Source: Lucinisca nassula (taxonomy: Eukaryota > Mollusca > Bivalvia > Lucinida > Lucinidae). From it: a DNA stretch of 64,000 nucleotides. This document shows positions 1-10,887 of this stretch, piece after piece. Every line of letters begins with the position of its first letter. Positions within the stretch are counted from its first letter, which is position 1. A model generated the notes under the pieces. That model had not been told where the DNA came from. It worked only from the letters and a program-made list of their open reading frames with translations, and did not search any database. The DNA is taken from positions 134,610,029 to 134,674,028 of the forward strand of contig OY757015.1 of assembly GCA_963580285.1 (NCBI GenBank). Direction: 5' to 3'. The position numbers and the translations under genes are program-made.

Positions 1-10
1 TTTTGGCTGA

Positions 11-268
11 TTGAAACTTTCGGAACCCGAATTTTATGGTGACTTAGTATATAAATTCAGAAAAATATATAACCGCAATGACTTCAGCATCCAATTTAGT
101 AAAATCATTATTCGATATAAAAAGATTGGGTACAACATGGATGTTATACGACAGACTCCATGCATGGTAGTTAACCAAATCACGGTTGGCAACTTTGCTT
201 CCCTCTTTAATTGCACGCAGGTGGGTCAGGCCTCAGATTCTATGATGGTTCCAACGTAAAGGCTTATT
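11..268 (+). pseudogene. Retroelement C-terminal coding fragment, copy 1
   Basis: The 82-residue reading frame (11-259) is the 5'-truncated twin of the frame at 8401-8676. Both share a block containing GDLVYKFRK, YKK.GYN and QASD, and both end at the same place. This looks like the last part of a retrotransposon polyprotein followed by its 3' UTR (660-1060). I do not recognise the exact family. The upstream part is outside the window. Confidence 0.6.
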
Positions 269-648
269 CAATCAATCAATCAAATTTATTCACTTAAGCA
301 TATACAGCTCATCGTGATACAACATATATACATACAAACAAATAAGTGAAGAATGGCATAAAGTGAATTACTGGATGGGTCAACATAAATATCATATCAT
401 CATATACAACACAGAACAGAACGCTACACACAGGTGTCATATAAGCATGATAAGATAAAGTAATAAATGGCATAAATTATCAAATTCCAGGTGGTAGCAA
501 ATGCGTAATCAACGTCTCATCAGCGTCGCGGCAAGACGTTGCATCACCGCGACGCCAACCAGACGTCTAATGTCCGACAAGTTTGCTACGATATGAGTTG
601 TTAAGATAGTTGTTGGAAAAATCTTTCCACTCAAGTTTTTCCCTTATT
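269..648 (-). mobile_element. LINE 3'-end insertion (TTGA-tail type), inserted in copy 1
   Basis: A 380-bp segment present here is absent from the homologous site near 8678. It is flanked by the hexamer CTTATT at 263-268 and 643-648. On the minus strand it ends in a (TTGA)n run after an AT-rich stretch, a tail typical of CR1/L2-type LINE 3' ends. No coding potential is visible. The empty site in copy 2 gives the boundary exactly. Confidence 0.6.
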
Positions 649-1060
649 GAGAATTAGAGAGATCTAATTCAAGGTAATGTTGGTTGGTGCCTGATGCTCT
701 GTCTCTGGTCGGGCCCCTCAGAGTCTAACTGTTGGTTTTCTTTTGCTCCAGCATTTCAGTGGTTTCTTGCTGTCGAGTCCTCACCGTTGTCTCACCTCTG
801 TGGTTCTTTGATTATTTGTGTTCACGTAGATGTTGCACTGATGAGTTAGGAGGCCTTCATGCGGACTGAACAAATTATTTGTCTAAATCGCGACAGAAGT
901 AAGGGGCGAGGATTGTGGCCACGTAAAATCGATTTTAGCCCCCCCCCCCCCCCCCCCCCCCCCTCCCAGTGGAAATCTTTCCACTGACCGTTCAAAGGCG
1001 GTTCTTATGTGGCGGTTTATTTTTGTTATTGTTTGTTACTTACTGCACATTACACGTGTC
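649..1060 (+). repeat. Retroelement 3' UTR repeat, copy 1
   Basis: Closely similar to 8682-9035, and in part to 43740-43890 and 46300-46560. It includes a poly(C) run at 938-963 that is absent from the 8.9-kb copy. Its repeated association with the coding fragment at 11-259 suggests it is the 3' UTR of that retroelement. Confidence 0.6.
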
Positions 1061-1365
1061 ATAAAAAGCGATAATTGTCTTCAGCTTAAATACCAGTGAT
1101 GTTTCCCCACTGAGTGAGCTGAAAAATATATGGGCAGAGAATCGCCAAATTGATATGGTTCTCACAAGTACTTACCTACGTTTTTGTGTAAAATCATACT
1201 GATTCCTGATTACCCGACTGCTTTTTATAACGTTGGGTTTACATGCATATTCTTTTTCACAGCATCATGGACGAACACAAGAAAAAGAGTACACACCTTA
1301 TCTTAAATCATTTAACAGTTGAAATAAATAATAATCAAATAATAATAATGCACACATTTTTTTTG
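1061..1365. other. No recognisable feature
   Basis: AT-rich sequence with short (AAT) runs. No credible reading frame or repeat match within the window was seen. Confidence 0.4.
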
Positions 1366-1577
1366 TTTTGATTTTACGGCCCTTTCAAGATTATTTCACT
1401 CATATCGAGCCGATCGTTAATCAGGTGGGCGAAAACCGGAGTACCCGGAGAAAAAACACCTGACCTTCCGTTGCAGAACTTGGGGTCACACAAGTGACCC
1501 TAGCGAGGCTTGAACCCACAGCGGCGAGAGACCTAATGATTAAGAGTCAGCACTCTTATCCACTAGGCCACGGAACA
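1366..1577 (-). mobile_element. tRNA-derived SINE, family S4
   Basis: Read on the minus strand it starts with a tRNA-like head: an A-box-like GTGGCCTAGTGGATAAGAG and a B-box-like GGTTCAAGCCTCGC. A ~140-bp body follows (CTCCGGTTTTCGCCCACC, then GATTGGCTCGATATGAGTG-like sequence), ending in GGGCCG and A/T runs. Other copies lie at 5972-6165 (-), 23434-23642 (+), 39314-39470 (-) and 41628-41815 (-). Such elements are RNA polymerase III transcribed and need a LINE for mobility. Confidence 0.75.
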
Positions 1578-1664
1578 CATTACGATAATGCATACTTGCG
1601 GCATACTGCATTTTTGATACCTCAAAAACAGTCAATTTGTCAAAGTAAACTCATCAATACTTAA

Positions 1665-1830
1665 AACATAGGTTTTATATTCTCGTTAGAACCGCCTCAT
1701 TGAGGTAGCTCTAACGAGTACCCACAACCTGTTTTGGAGAAGAAATAAAAAAAAATGAATACCACAGTAAACCCAAGTTTTCTCTATATAAAGCAGTTTT
1801 TAATGAGGTGTTCATGACAATCAAGATAAT
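1665..1830. mobile_element. Foldback MITE fragment, family FB1
   Basis: Contains the family's central hairpin (CTCGTTAGAACCGCCTCATTGAGG followed by the inverted arm CTCTAACGAG), then GAAATAAAAAAAAATG and a 'CCCAAGTTTTCTCTATATAAA' arm. The full structure is described at 17795-18180. Confidence 0.55.
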
Positions 1831-2326
1831 AATAATGAATACAAAACAATTAACATAGGCATTTATGGCATCTTTACGTACCAGACTGTATTCACAATAG
1901 CATTTAAATAATCAAACGCATGTTACAAAAGAAAGAAAAAAATAAAATAATACAAACATTCCTGTGGTACTCCAGCAAAACAATATGCGAACAACGAAAT
2001 GACAGATTAGCCTGTATCTGAGTAATTGGAATAAGATATATATTATAACAAAGTTAATTGTTAACTTTTAAGAAATTTCGTGACGAATTCGCATGGGTTT
2101 CTTTTTTTCTTTCAGTTAACATCCAAAAACAAACAAATGTAATCATAAATTTTATTACTTGCAATGTCTATTTAACTTTGCGTAGTACGTATAAAGAATG
2201 TGCAAAAATCTAATAATATCATGAAAATTAATAATTAGGTGAATAAATAAATAAATAAATAAAATAAATAAATCAATAAGACGCAGATCAGACACCGAAT
2301 TCTTAGATTGATTTACATTCCGCGAG
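1831..2326. other. AT-rich sequence with (AAAT)n, no gene
   Basis: No coding or repeat signal except a short (AAAT)n tract around 2240-2275. Confidence 0.4.
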
Positions 2327-2637
2327 TGGCCCCCGCCCATAGGGGCTTGATGAAATATATGGGCTGCATGATGCTTCCACGCAGAGCTGAATCCGGCCAG
2401 CACACTAGTACTGGTAAACTGCTTAGAGGATCTAAGCCTGTCCAGGAATCGCGGTGCGAGGCGGACCGTCCATGCTAATAAACCCTATTGGTGTCATTGG
2501 GCGACAGGGCTTGAGATGTCATTTCATCTCAATGTCGGGTAAAAGTCCCACAAAATTGGAAGCAACGTCTCCAAAATGACCTTTACAGTGTTGACGGGGA
2601 CGTTAAACCTCAAATCAAACAAACAAAACAAAACATT
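2327..2637 (+). mobile_element. SINE-like element S1, full-length copy
   Basis: Typical S1 copy. It begins with a short GC-rich hairpin (CCCCGCCCATAGGGGC), runs through CTGCATGATGCTTCCACGC, contains TTGAGATG....CATCTCAA, and ends GGGGACGTTAAACCTC + (CAAA)n. The poly(CAAA) tail fixes the orientation. The family has about 18 members here. Reading frames of 60-100 aa inside these copies (mostly antisense) are repeat shadows, not genes. No clear tRNA head was seen, so the origin of the 5' part is unknown. Confidence 0.75.
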
Positions 2638-3010
2638 CCGCGAGATTTGTTGATTTTACAGTCGATTGAAAATGACCCGCTTTGGGATTACACGCGTGTG
2701 TAGACGATAAAGCTTTTTCTGAATAAGCTCCTAATGTAATCGCAAAATGCTGTAATTAAATATTATTTTGACATATTATAGTTGCTATCAAAATGCACAA
2801 TATTGTAAATACATTACGTCTGATACAGGCGCTTGTTTGCAATATTAACAGAAAGTGCAGGTTTTAACCGTTAAAGTAGGGTACTGTCGTTGTTTTTCCA
2901 CAGTTTTGTATGCTTCCTGTAAGGATTAAGGGTTGTTAAATTGAAAATAAAAATGCCGGCAGCTAATTAAATAAACGTTCTACCTATTTGATATCTTTTT
3001 GAACGAATTT
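2638..3010. other. No recognisable feature
   Basis: AT-rich, no reading frame or repeat recognised. Confidence 0.35.
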
Positions 3011-3888
3011 AAATGTGACCCGTCACGCGAAAAGGGACCTTCTGGGAAGTTACGTCATTTAGCGTAAATGACGTTCGAAAATAATGTTCACGTTAACGTC
3101 ATTTGCTGACAATTTGATTACGCGGTGTCTAAATTGGACTCATAATTCATCTTACATTCCTGGCGACATAAGATTTTTTCAAGCCCTTAAACTTCTGATT
3201 TTTCACTGTTCCTATTCGAGTTTCGTCCCTTGTAAATAAACGGTAAACGCCATAGTTTTACCTCCGCATAAGTGACAGCTGTTACCTGAAAATTATTTTC
3301 TGAACTTACGCAGACGGTGGATGGACTGAATTTAACAGCGTTTACAGTTAATATGTCTGGTCCGGGCAACATTTTTTTTTTTCACCTGGGTAAGGCCAAA
3401 TGCCAGGCCTACTAGGTACGATTCTCTTCGTTATCAACCGGTGGTTAAATTACAATGCGATAAGGTCATCCGGTTCACAGACAGTTTGTGTTGGTGACGT
3501 CTAACTGCTACGTCATAAGTTAATCAATTGAGTTAATTATTATTATAGGAATTATAATAAACTGTTAGTACAAGCCACAGAAACCAGCACTAGGCGATCG
3601 GTTCTTTGTCTGTTTGTATGCGTCTGTCTACGCCCAAGCAAGTCGGAACTATATATGTTTCAAGACTTCCCTCCAATATATTTTAAAACTCCCTCATAAT
3701 GCCATCTGTTTGATATTTTCTCCCATCAATTATTCAACCAAGTTAAAAACGAACTTGATGAGGCTAAGCTTACCGGCGAACGAGACTGAGTAATCGAGAG
3801 TAATCAATTCTGAAAATTCAATTAAATACAATGATCTGAATCTCGACTGTGACACCTGACGGGAAAAAATTGCTGTTGTCCAGTTTCA

Positions 3889-4185
3889 GACAGTTTGTTT
3901 GATTTGAAGTTTAACGTCCCTGTCAACCCTATATAGGTCATTTTGGAGACGTTGCTTCCAATTTTGTGGGAATTTTACTCGACATTGAGATGAAATGACA
4001 TCTCAAGCCCTGTCGCCAAATGAAACCAATAGGGTTTATGAGCATGGAGGGTCCGACTCGCACCGATTTGCCTGGGCAGGCTTAGATCCTCCGAGCGGTT
4101 TACCAGTACTCGTGTTAGGTTGGATTCAGCTCTGCGTGGAAGCATCATGCAGCCCATTTATTTCTTAAAGCCCCAATGGGCGGGG
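3889..4185 (-). mobile_element. SINE-like element S1
   Basis: Minus-strand copy. GTTTAACGTCCCTGTCAAC at the tail side and CCCCAATGGGCGGGG at the 5' end. Confidence 0.7.
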
Positions 4186-4299
4186 ATCAGAACTGTTGTT
4201 ACACTTGTAAGAGAGCGAAAATGTGTCGACACTGAGTTGTCGTTTATGATTGCCAAACCACAGATTGGTGTGTTTGGGGGTGGGGGTGGGGGGGGGGTT

Positions 4300-4376
4300 A
4301 CGTCACACCAGCATATAAGGTCATACGGCGACGGGACCTCGGTTTAAAGACCCAAAATCTGGAGATGAGGTCCAAA
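4300..4376 (-). mobile_element. SINE S5 fragment
   Basis: Matches the body of S5 (GGTCATACGGCGACGGGACCTCGGTTTAAAGAC), lacking the tRNA-like head. A G-rich run (4268-4299) precedes it. Confidence 0.5.
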
Positions 4377-4384
4377 TTGGTTTG

Positions 4385-4690
4385 TGCGTCTGTTTGAATT
4401 GAGGTTTAACATCCCCGTCAACACTATATAGGTCATTTTGGAGACGTTGCTGCCACTTGTGGGACTTTTGCCCGACATTGAGATGAAATGACATCTCAAG
4501 CCCTGCCGCTCAATGAAACCAAAATGCTTATATGCATTGGACGGTCTGACTCACACAACTTTGCCTGGGCAGGCTTAGTCCTTCTAAGTGGTGTACCAGT
4601 AATCATGTGTGGTCAGTTTCAGCTCTGCATGGAAGTATCATGCAGCCCAGTCTCTTTTTCTAAGCCCCGATGTGCGGGGGCGAGGTCCAA
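4385..4690 (-). mobile_element. SINE-like element S1
   Basis: Second minus-strand copy within 200 bp of the previous one, more diverged. Confidence 0.65.
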
Positions 4691-4884
4691 ATCGGTGCAT
4701 CGCTATATATAATAGTTCTATTCGTTAGATAACAGGAGTAATTTTATAGTGATGCCAGCTTGGGAAACTCTATTGTGAAAGTTAAAAAATGGAAGGTTTT
4801 GGAGAATTATTCATGAAAATTTCTAATTTGACGGCATCGGAACCCGCCGGTGTGGTTTACGTTAGACGGTACCAGCTTCTCCAG

Positions 4885-5105
4885 AGCGAGGTAGATCAGT
4901 GGTTAGCACACTTGCCTCTGATGTGTGAGGCCTCCGGTACGATTCGTGTCAGTGGTAATAAAATTGAGTGTCCGAACATGCTCCACTGGCATCATTTGCA
5001 GGGATGAATACACCAAAGTGCGCCGTCCTTCTGATCGGGACGTTAATTGGAATCCTAAATGCAGAGGGAATCAGCTCCTGTGCTGGTTAAAAATCTCTCC
5101 TACCG
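4885..5105 (+). mobile_element. tRNA-derived SINE, family S3
   Basis: Degenerate tRNA-like head (GTAGATCAGTGGTTAGCACA) and a body shared with 46023-46240: GCTCCACTGGCATCATTTGC, GGGATGAAT, GCGCCGTCCTTCTGATC. Followed by a GATG/GATA microsatellite, as at other S3 copies. Confidence 0.65.
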
Positions 5106-5814
5106 TATAGATAATGGATGGATGGATAGATAGATAAATAATCAAAATTGTAAAGGATCAGGATAAGGTCCAGGAACTGATCACAAATTAACCGGCAGTG
5201 ATCCCTCCACCTTGTCTCAACGCTGACAGACAAGAAGTCAACCAATGTTATGGAGACAATAATAACATATTTTCCCTAAATCCTTGGGGCCAAACTTCAT
5301 TACATGAAACAGAAATAAACAGTCTATGAACTCTGTAACAACGCTTAGTGTTCACCATCAACGCTCAGTGTCCATGGTGAACACTAAGCGTCGAGTGAAC
5401 ACTAAGCGGCGCTACAGAGCTCTAGTTGTGATCAGAATAAAGCATTACAGTATGTGCATGTATCATTGCACGCTACATTGTATGTAACCTTTTTCACATG
5501 GGATTTTTAATAGTTAAAACTTTGAAATGTAACCTTCCATTTATGTATTTAGACTTGTTTTTCATTTTTCTTTTTCTTTTTCTTTTGATAAGTTGAAGAT
5601 TTTTTTCCCATGTTACCCATTTCAAAGCATTTAGCAACTCGATTCAACAACACACACTACGACGAGAATATGGGTTTTGTTTTAGAGGTTTGCCATTAAA
5701 TTTTGTTGCACAACTTGAAGTATTCTGCATAAAAGACAAATTTATCTTGTGCGCACCGTGTGAAAGACCATGCTTTCAAATCTCAAAAAGGCGATGAGAA
5801 TGTGTAAGGTCAAG
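5106..5814. other. No gene; contains a 17-bp perfect hairpin
   Basis: Intergenic AT-rich sequence. At 5342-5358 and 5374-5390 there are perfect inverted arms (CGCTTAGTGTTCACCAT), with a partial third arm at 5393-5412. Confidence 0.4.
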
Positions 5815-5930
5815 TGTGCTGTTTGAACCGCCTCATTTGGGCGTTTTCTAATGAGTATCCAGAACATATGTATTGGATTAGTACTACGAAAACTGAAAAA
5901 TACTATACAACCTGAAAACCCCAGTTTTTT
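5815..5930. mobile_element. Foldback MITE FB1 fragment
   Basis: GAACCGCCTCATTTGG near CTAATGAGTATCCAGAACATATG, then a 'CCTGAAAACCCCAG' arm. Degenerate. Confidence 0.35.
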
Positions 5931-5971
5931 TCTTTCTTTTCTTATTTCATTATGTGTTTATTTATTGTTTG

Positions 5972-6165
5972 TTTGTTTGTTTAACGACCCTTTCAATATT
6001 TTTTTCACTTATTTCAAGCCGATCGTTAATCAGATGTGGGCGAAAACCACAGTGCCGAAAAACAGACCGTCCGTTGCAGAACATGGTGTCTCTCGTTTGA
6101 CCAGAGCAAGGCTCGAACCTTAGCAGTGAATGGTGTGTTCGTATCTCATGAGTCTCGTCGCGAGG
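5972..6165 (-). mobile_element. SINE S4, diverged copy
   Basis: Shares the S4 body (CGATCGTTAATCAGATG, GGGCGAAAACC) and the B-box side (GCAAGGCTCGAACC on the plus strand). The 5' head is degraded. Confidence 0.5.
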
Positions 6166-6720
6166 AAATCGGTATTTGGTACCAGTTTCCAACCAGATAT
6201 ATGTAAGACAACAGTCTGCTCAGTGTCAGTAGCCTTAGATGATCTGAAAAATTCTGTCATAGAGCCACGATCACAAAAGCTTGCATTATATGCGTTGATC
6301 AGTCTATGCTGATGCGCAGGCTGTTCTTCGCGTTTGTTCACAAATGCAAATAGTCTAGTAGGATTTCTTGCTCGTATAATGTGTAAAAAACTGTTTTGAT
6401 CTTCCTTTCGCAATCGTTACAACTAAACAGTTTCGGACGACGACAATATGCCAGAAGTCTCAAAGAAATGCTTAATAATGAAACAGTGTTAGGGAAATAC
6501 ATGTTTTACTGTATTGAAATGCATTTTCAGATGTTTCCTTGCATTATTACCTGCGACTTTACATTTAACAGTTTGTTGACGTAACCCATGACGTCGAATT
6601 GGTATTCTGTGACGTGACTGCGTTAAGGGTACCTATGTTTAAAATATTGTAAATCTGACACCTTTAAGAGTATTTTATTCATTTTGGTGTCAAATTGATT
6701 CTAAAATACCGTTATATCTG
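6166..6720. other. No recognisable gene
   Basis: Short frames on both strands overlap one another without domain similarity; nothing supportable. Confidence 0.35.
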
Positions 6721-6927
6721 AAAACAGTTACAATTCGCCAAAAATTCCCAGAAGGTCCCTTTTCGCGTGACGGGTCACAAATGGACAATTAGTTCAAAAC
6801 GGAACATGTTTGTCAAATTGAAAAATAAAAAAGTTATATTTGTTTAAACATTGTTTTCCATTAAAGCGCCTGCTATTTCCAACAAGACATTCTGTACAGG
6901 TAAGCCGAGAAGGTCAGCGCACAGTAA

Positions 6928-7140
<213 letters not shown>

Positions 7141-7309
7141 TAGGGATTGAATGTGACCTGCGATTCTGTACAGGGATGGTTTGTCACTTGCAGGATTAAA
7201 TAAGGCTGACACAGTTTGTAAAATCTGTGTATTTATTTATTTTGAGTGTTATGGTAAAACTAACATACGTTTGTTTTGTGTGGAATGTATAAGAAGCACG
7301 AAGATTGGT

Positions 7310-7835
7310 TGTCAGGTTTCTTTCAACATGTCAAATTGCGTTAAAACCTTGTTCACCTTCTGGAGGTCACAATTTTGCTTCAATCTTTACCAGAATAATT
7401 CCTAAATGATATCTAGGTCATGTTCGAATATTGGCCATGTCAGGTTAAACCCCAGGTCACTAGGTCAACTTTCTTTGAAATCTTTTTCACCCTTTAGAAG
7501 CCATAAGATTGCTTCAATCTTCATGAAGCTTTACCTGTATATTTGCCTCGATGATATCAAGGTCAAGTTCGAAATACGGGTCATGTCTGGTCAAAACCTA
7601 GGTCACTAGGTCAAATTGTGTTAAAACATTTTTCACCCCCTAGAGGCCATATTTTTGCTTCACTCTTCAAGAAAATTTACCAGAACGTTTGCCTTGATGG
7701 TATCTGGGTCGAGTTCGACTATGGGTCATGTGGGATCAAAAACTAGGTCACGAGGTCAAATCGCGTTAAAACCTTGTTCACCCTATAGATACCACAATGT
7801 CACTAGGTCAACTTTCTTTAAAACCTTGTTCATCC
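7310..7835 (+). repeat. ~146-bp minisatellite (family M1), left part
   Basis: Units recur at about 7328, 7462, 7610 and 7756. Each carries 'AGGTCACTAGGTCAAATT', 'GTTAAAACC', 'TTGCTTCAATCTTCA' and 'GTTTGCCTTGATG'. The array is interrupted by S1 at 7840 and a retroelement end at 8.3 kb, and resumes at 9250-9480. Frames of 60-75 aa here reflect the period and are not genes. Confidence 0.7.
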
Positions 7836-7839
7836 TCTG

Positions 7840-8143
7840 AACGGCCCCCGCCCATCGGGGCTTGAAGAAATAGATGGGCTGCATGATGCTTCCACGCAGA
7901 GCTGACACCGACCCGCACATTAGTACTGGTAAACCGCTTAGAGGATCTATGTCTGACCAGGCAAAGCGGTGCGAGTCGGTCCCTCCATGCTTATAAACCC
8001 TATTATTCATTGGGCGATAGGGCTTGAGATGTCATTTCACCTAAATGTCGGGTAGAAGTCCAACAAAATTGTAAGCAACGTCTCCAAAATGACATATACA
8101 GTGTTGATGGGGACGTTAAACCCCAAATCAAACAAACAAACAA
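7840..8143 (+). mobile_element. SINE-like element S1 inserted in minisatellite M1
   Basis: Flanked by near-identical 12-mers (TCATCCTCTGAA upstream, TCACCCTCTGAA downstream) that both belong to the M1 unit. This gives a target-site duplication of roughly 12 bp and shows S1 to be a genuine retroposon. Confidence 0.75.
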
Positions 8144-8319
8144 ATCACCCTCTGAAAGCCATAATTTTGCTTCAATCTTCGTGAAGCTTTTCCAGAAGGT
8201 TTGCGTTTATATTTCGCAATTAATTCGATTTGCCAGAGTACGAAGTCATGTAACTGACTTCAACACTGTTAACGGCTAAACTGTTAACAATAAATTGTTA
8301 ACGGCTAAACTTCTTAATC

Positions 8320-8680
8320 AGGGTTATTGGTACCATAAACTACTTAAAGCCATTTCAAAATTTTATAATCGTCATTCTGATTTAATTTCAAAATTCAACA
8401 TTGAACATTAAATCTCTTCTGAGACAAGGTCTATCGGAACCCGAATTTTGTGGTGACTTAGTATACAAATTCAGAAAAAAATATAATCGCAATGACTTCA
8501 GCACCCAATTTCGTAAAATCATTCTTCGATATAAAAAGCCTGGGTACAACATAAATGTTATACGACAGACTGCATGCATGGTAGTTAACCCAATCTGGGT
8601 AGTTAACAACTTTGCTTCCCTCTTTAATTACACGCCGGTAGGTCAGGCCTCAGATTTTATGACGGTTCCAGTGTAAAGGC
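8320..8680 (+). pseudogene. Retroelement C-terminal coding fragment, copy 2
   Basis: The frame 8401-8676 (91 aa) matches the fragment at 11-259 but reaches further 5'. Upstream (8340-8400) a related reading (SKFYNRHSDLISKFN) is cut by an in-frame stop just before 8412. The 3' UTR repeat follows directly. It is probably the tail of a retrotransposon polyprotein; family not assigned. Confidence 0.55.
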
Positions 8681-9245
8681 TTATTGAGAATTAGAGAGAT
8701 CTAATTAAAGGTATGTTGGCTGATGCCTGATGCTGTATCTCTGGTCGGGCCCATCGGAGTCCAACTATTGGATTTCTTTTGCTCCAGCATTTCCGTGGTT
8801 TCTTGCTGTCGAGTCCTCACCGTTTTTCATCTCTGTGGTTGTTTGATTATTTGTGTTCACGAAGATGTTGCACTCAAGAGTTAGGAGGCCTTCATGCGGA
8901 CTGAATAAATTATTTGTCTAAATCGCGATGGAAATAAGGGCGAGGATTATGGTCACGTATCAATTTAAGCCCCCGCTGGAATTCGTTTCCACTGACCGTT
9001 CCAAGGCGGTTCTTCTGTCGCGATTTATTTTTGTTATGGTTTGTCTTGAGATGTTTGTGTCGCTTGTGTTATTTTATTTTGGATAGCCTATTGGCCATTA
9101 TGTTGGAAAGTAAGTGTCCTTTTGGCTTTCCGCTGTTGGTGTTTCCATTAGGTCTGTTGTTGCATGTTTGTGTTTCTTTCCCTTTGGTGTCTCTGATGGG
9201 AGCTGTGGGTTGGTTGAATCGATTCCTGATCATTGCCTCTACTTC
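8681..9245 (+). repeat. Retroelement 3' UTR repeat, copy 2
   Basis: 8681-9035 matches 645-1020; 9010-9245 matches 46300-46560. This copy is uninterrupted and so serves as the empty site for the insertion at 269-648. Confidence 0.6.
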
Positions 9246-9249
9246 TATT

Positions 9250-9480
9250 TTATCTTGATGGTATCAAGATTAAGTTCGAATGTAGGACATGTCAGGTCAA
9301 AAGCCAGGTCACTAGGTCAAATTGTATTGAAACCTTGTTCACCCACTAAAAGCCATGATATTGCTTCAATCTTCATTAAACTTGACCACTTAACCGGAAT
9401 GTTTGCCTTGAAAATATCTGAGTCGAGTTTGAATATGGGTCATGTCGGATCAAAAATGAGGTCATTAAGAACAGCCACCA
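9250..9480 (+). repeat. ~146-bp minisatellite (family M1), right part
   Basis: Continues the array broken at about 8200 (AGGTCACTAGGTCAAATTG, TTGCTTCAATCTTCA). Confidence 0.6.
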
Positions 9481-9639
9481 GTTTTTTTTTCCGCCTTACC
9501 AGAAATTAGGCAAATCACCTAGTCTTTTTAACACTTTTAGATGGCTTTCAGTGCATTGAGGTAACAGCTTAGATCTATACTAATTATTTCTATATGATTT
9601 GGTGAAGATATACATAACGGTTTCTGAGGAAACGGGGGT

Positions 9640-9885
9640 GAAAGGGTGAAAATCCCACGGGATTTAAATCCCGTGGGATTTTTTCTCCACTTCCGCGGGC
9701 TTAAAATCCCATAAAAATATCGGGGATTTTTCTCCGACGGGAGAATTTCAAAATTTTAAATCTTGCTTTTAACTATCAAAATGGACCTACTTAACATTAA
9801 AAAATATGCAGAAAAAATATGGCTGCTCAAGCACTAATTTAAATTTATCCCGCGGGATTTTTCTTCCATGGGATTTTTACGGTAA
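9640..9885. repeat. Palindrome cluster around ATCCCRYGGGAT
   Basis: 9649-9682 is a perfect 34-bp palindrome centred on GGGATTTAAATCCC. Related half sites recur at 9700-9745 (AAAATCCCATAAAAAT, GACGGGAGAA) and 9848-9880 (ATCCCGCGGGAT, CCATGGGATTTTTACGG). It lies just left of the Polinton-like block. It could be an element terminus, a protein-binding array or a MITE remnant. Confidence 0.6.
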
Positions 9886-10296
9886 GCGGAGGGTTTTGAT
9901 AATGCTGCCAGGTGTCCCACGCCTTGTTTGCCTTAGTGACGTCCCCAGTAAGCGGATGGTTTTGATAATCGAAGATGTTCGGGTACTTGGCAAGGAAGTG
10001 ACTTCCCTTAGCGTCGACCATTATGACTAGGATGGGCGCCCCTGCTGCTGACTCTTTATATTTGAAATGACCGCCTGCCTGATATTTTGCCGAGCTATTA
10101 AACGTCAATGCCTTTGTATCTGTACCCATTTTGGTGTGGTTGTGTTGTTCAAGTTAAAAATTTTATTATTATGTACATCACCTTCAATGGCGTTCAAAAT
10201 GATGTGCCAATCAATCTTGCAAGGACCCTGTCTGCGGGCGTGCGAGAGATTGCTCTCTGCGAGTTGACGTATTAGCACTGGTGGTTCAACATATGC
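9886..10296. other. Region left of the Polinton-like genes, unassigned
   Basis: Overlapping short frames on both strands (for example 9845-10129 minus) show no recognisable domain. The base composition begins to rise toward that of the gene block. It may contain a degraded gene of the element. Confidence 0.35.
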
Positions 10297-10864
10297 ATGT
10301 CGAAAAGGAACAATAAGGTCTCAAATAACACGACTGCAAAAACAATACCTGACGGGTATTATAACGTCTGTGAGTTGAACGAAGGGGTGATTCAGCGGTT
10401 GGGCGCCGAACTCACTCACTCTAGATGAACCCTCTGGTCTACTGCAACTAATGGTTAAACCCGGAAATGTCATTATAATGAATCACGAACTAGCCAGGCT
10501 CTTAGGCTTTTCCAACGATGTTTTCAGTGTTGATAGGGCCCCGGCTAATGACAAAATAAAACCCCAGACGTTCACTGCAGAGAAGCCACACAAGCTGGCC
10601 GTCCATCGTGAGGTCTACTTTCATCGTGCTGAGTTGAGTACTTCAGACAATCTGCATAACGGTCGCCCCACTTCACTGCTTAGATCAGTCTCTGTCGAGA
10701 ACGAAAAGTGTGGATCTGGTAGAACTGAATCATTTCCTGTCTTACAGTACAAGAGGTTGTCGTCAGGGCTTATTTCACAACTAACTATCTCATTTAGAGA
10801 TACCAACGAGGAGATGTTACCATTCGAGTATATGAGCGCAACACTACATATAAGGAATGGTTGA
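10297..10864 (+). pseudogene. Polinton-like element gene 1 (candidate minor virion/structural protein), frameshifted
   Basis: Two overlapping pieces. 10297-10428 begins at an ATG and stops at TGA. 10451-10864 (137 aa) continues the same protein in the next frame, so a frame break lies at about 10420-10450. The second piece holds the run STSDNLHNGRPTSLLRSV and a beta-rich C-terminus (FPVLQYKRL, LTISFRDTNEEMLPFEY, ATLHIRNG). I associate this kind of protein with integrase-bearing invertebrate mobile elements, and its beta-rich end suggests a capsid-type fold. That role is inference. The gene is first of four rightward genes. If ancestral, the product was about 185 aa. Confidence 0.5.
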
Positions 10865-10887
10865 CGCAAGCCGGGTGGGATCAGAAA

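Larger units (their letters stand above)
3015..6778. mobile_element. Candidate DNA transposon or composite bounded by 34-bp inverted repeats
   Basis: The left end begins GTGACCCGTCACGCGAAAAG and continues GGACCTTCTGGGA. The exact reverse complement ends at 6778. Both outer flanks are AAAT (3011-3014 and 6779-6782), as expected for a 4-bp target duplication. The interior has no transposase frame and is filled with S1, S3, S4 and FB1 copies. It may be a non-autonomous element swollen by later insertions, or two separate elements in opposite orientation. Confidence 0.45.

Noticed and set aside
3187..3372. 61-aa minus-strand ORF as a small gene
   Set aside because: No homology recognised, no start context or neighbouring exon; chance length.
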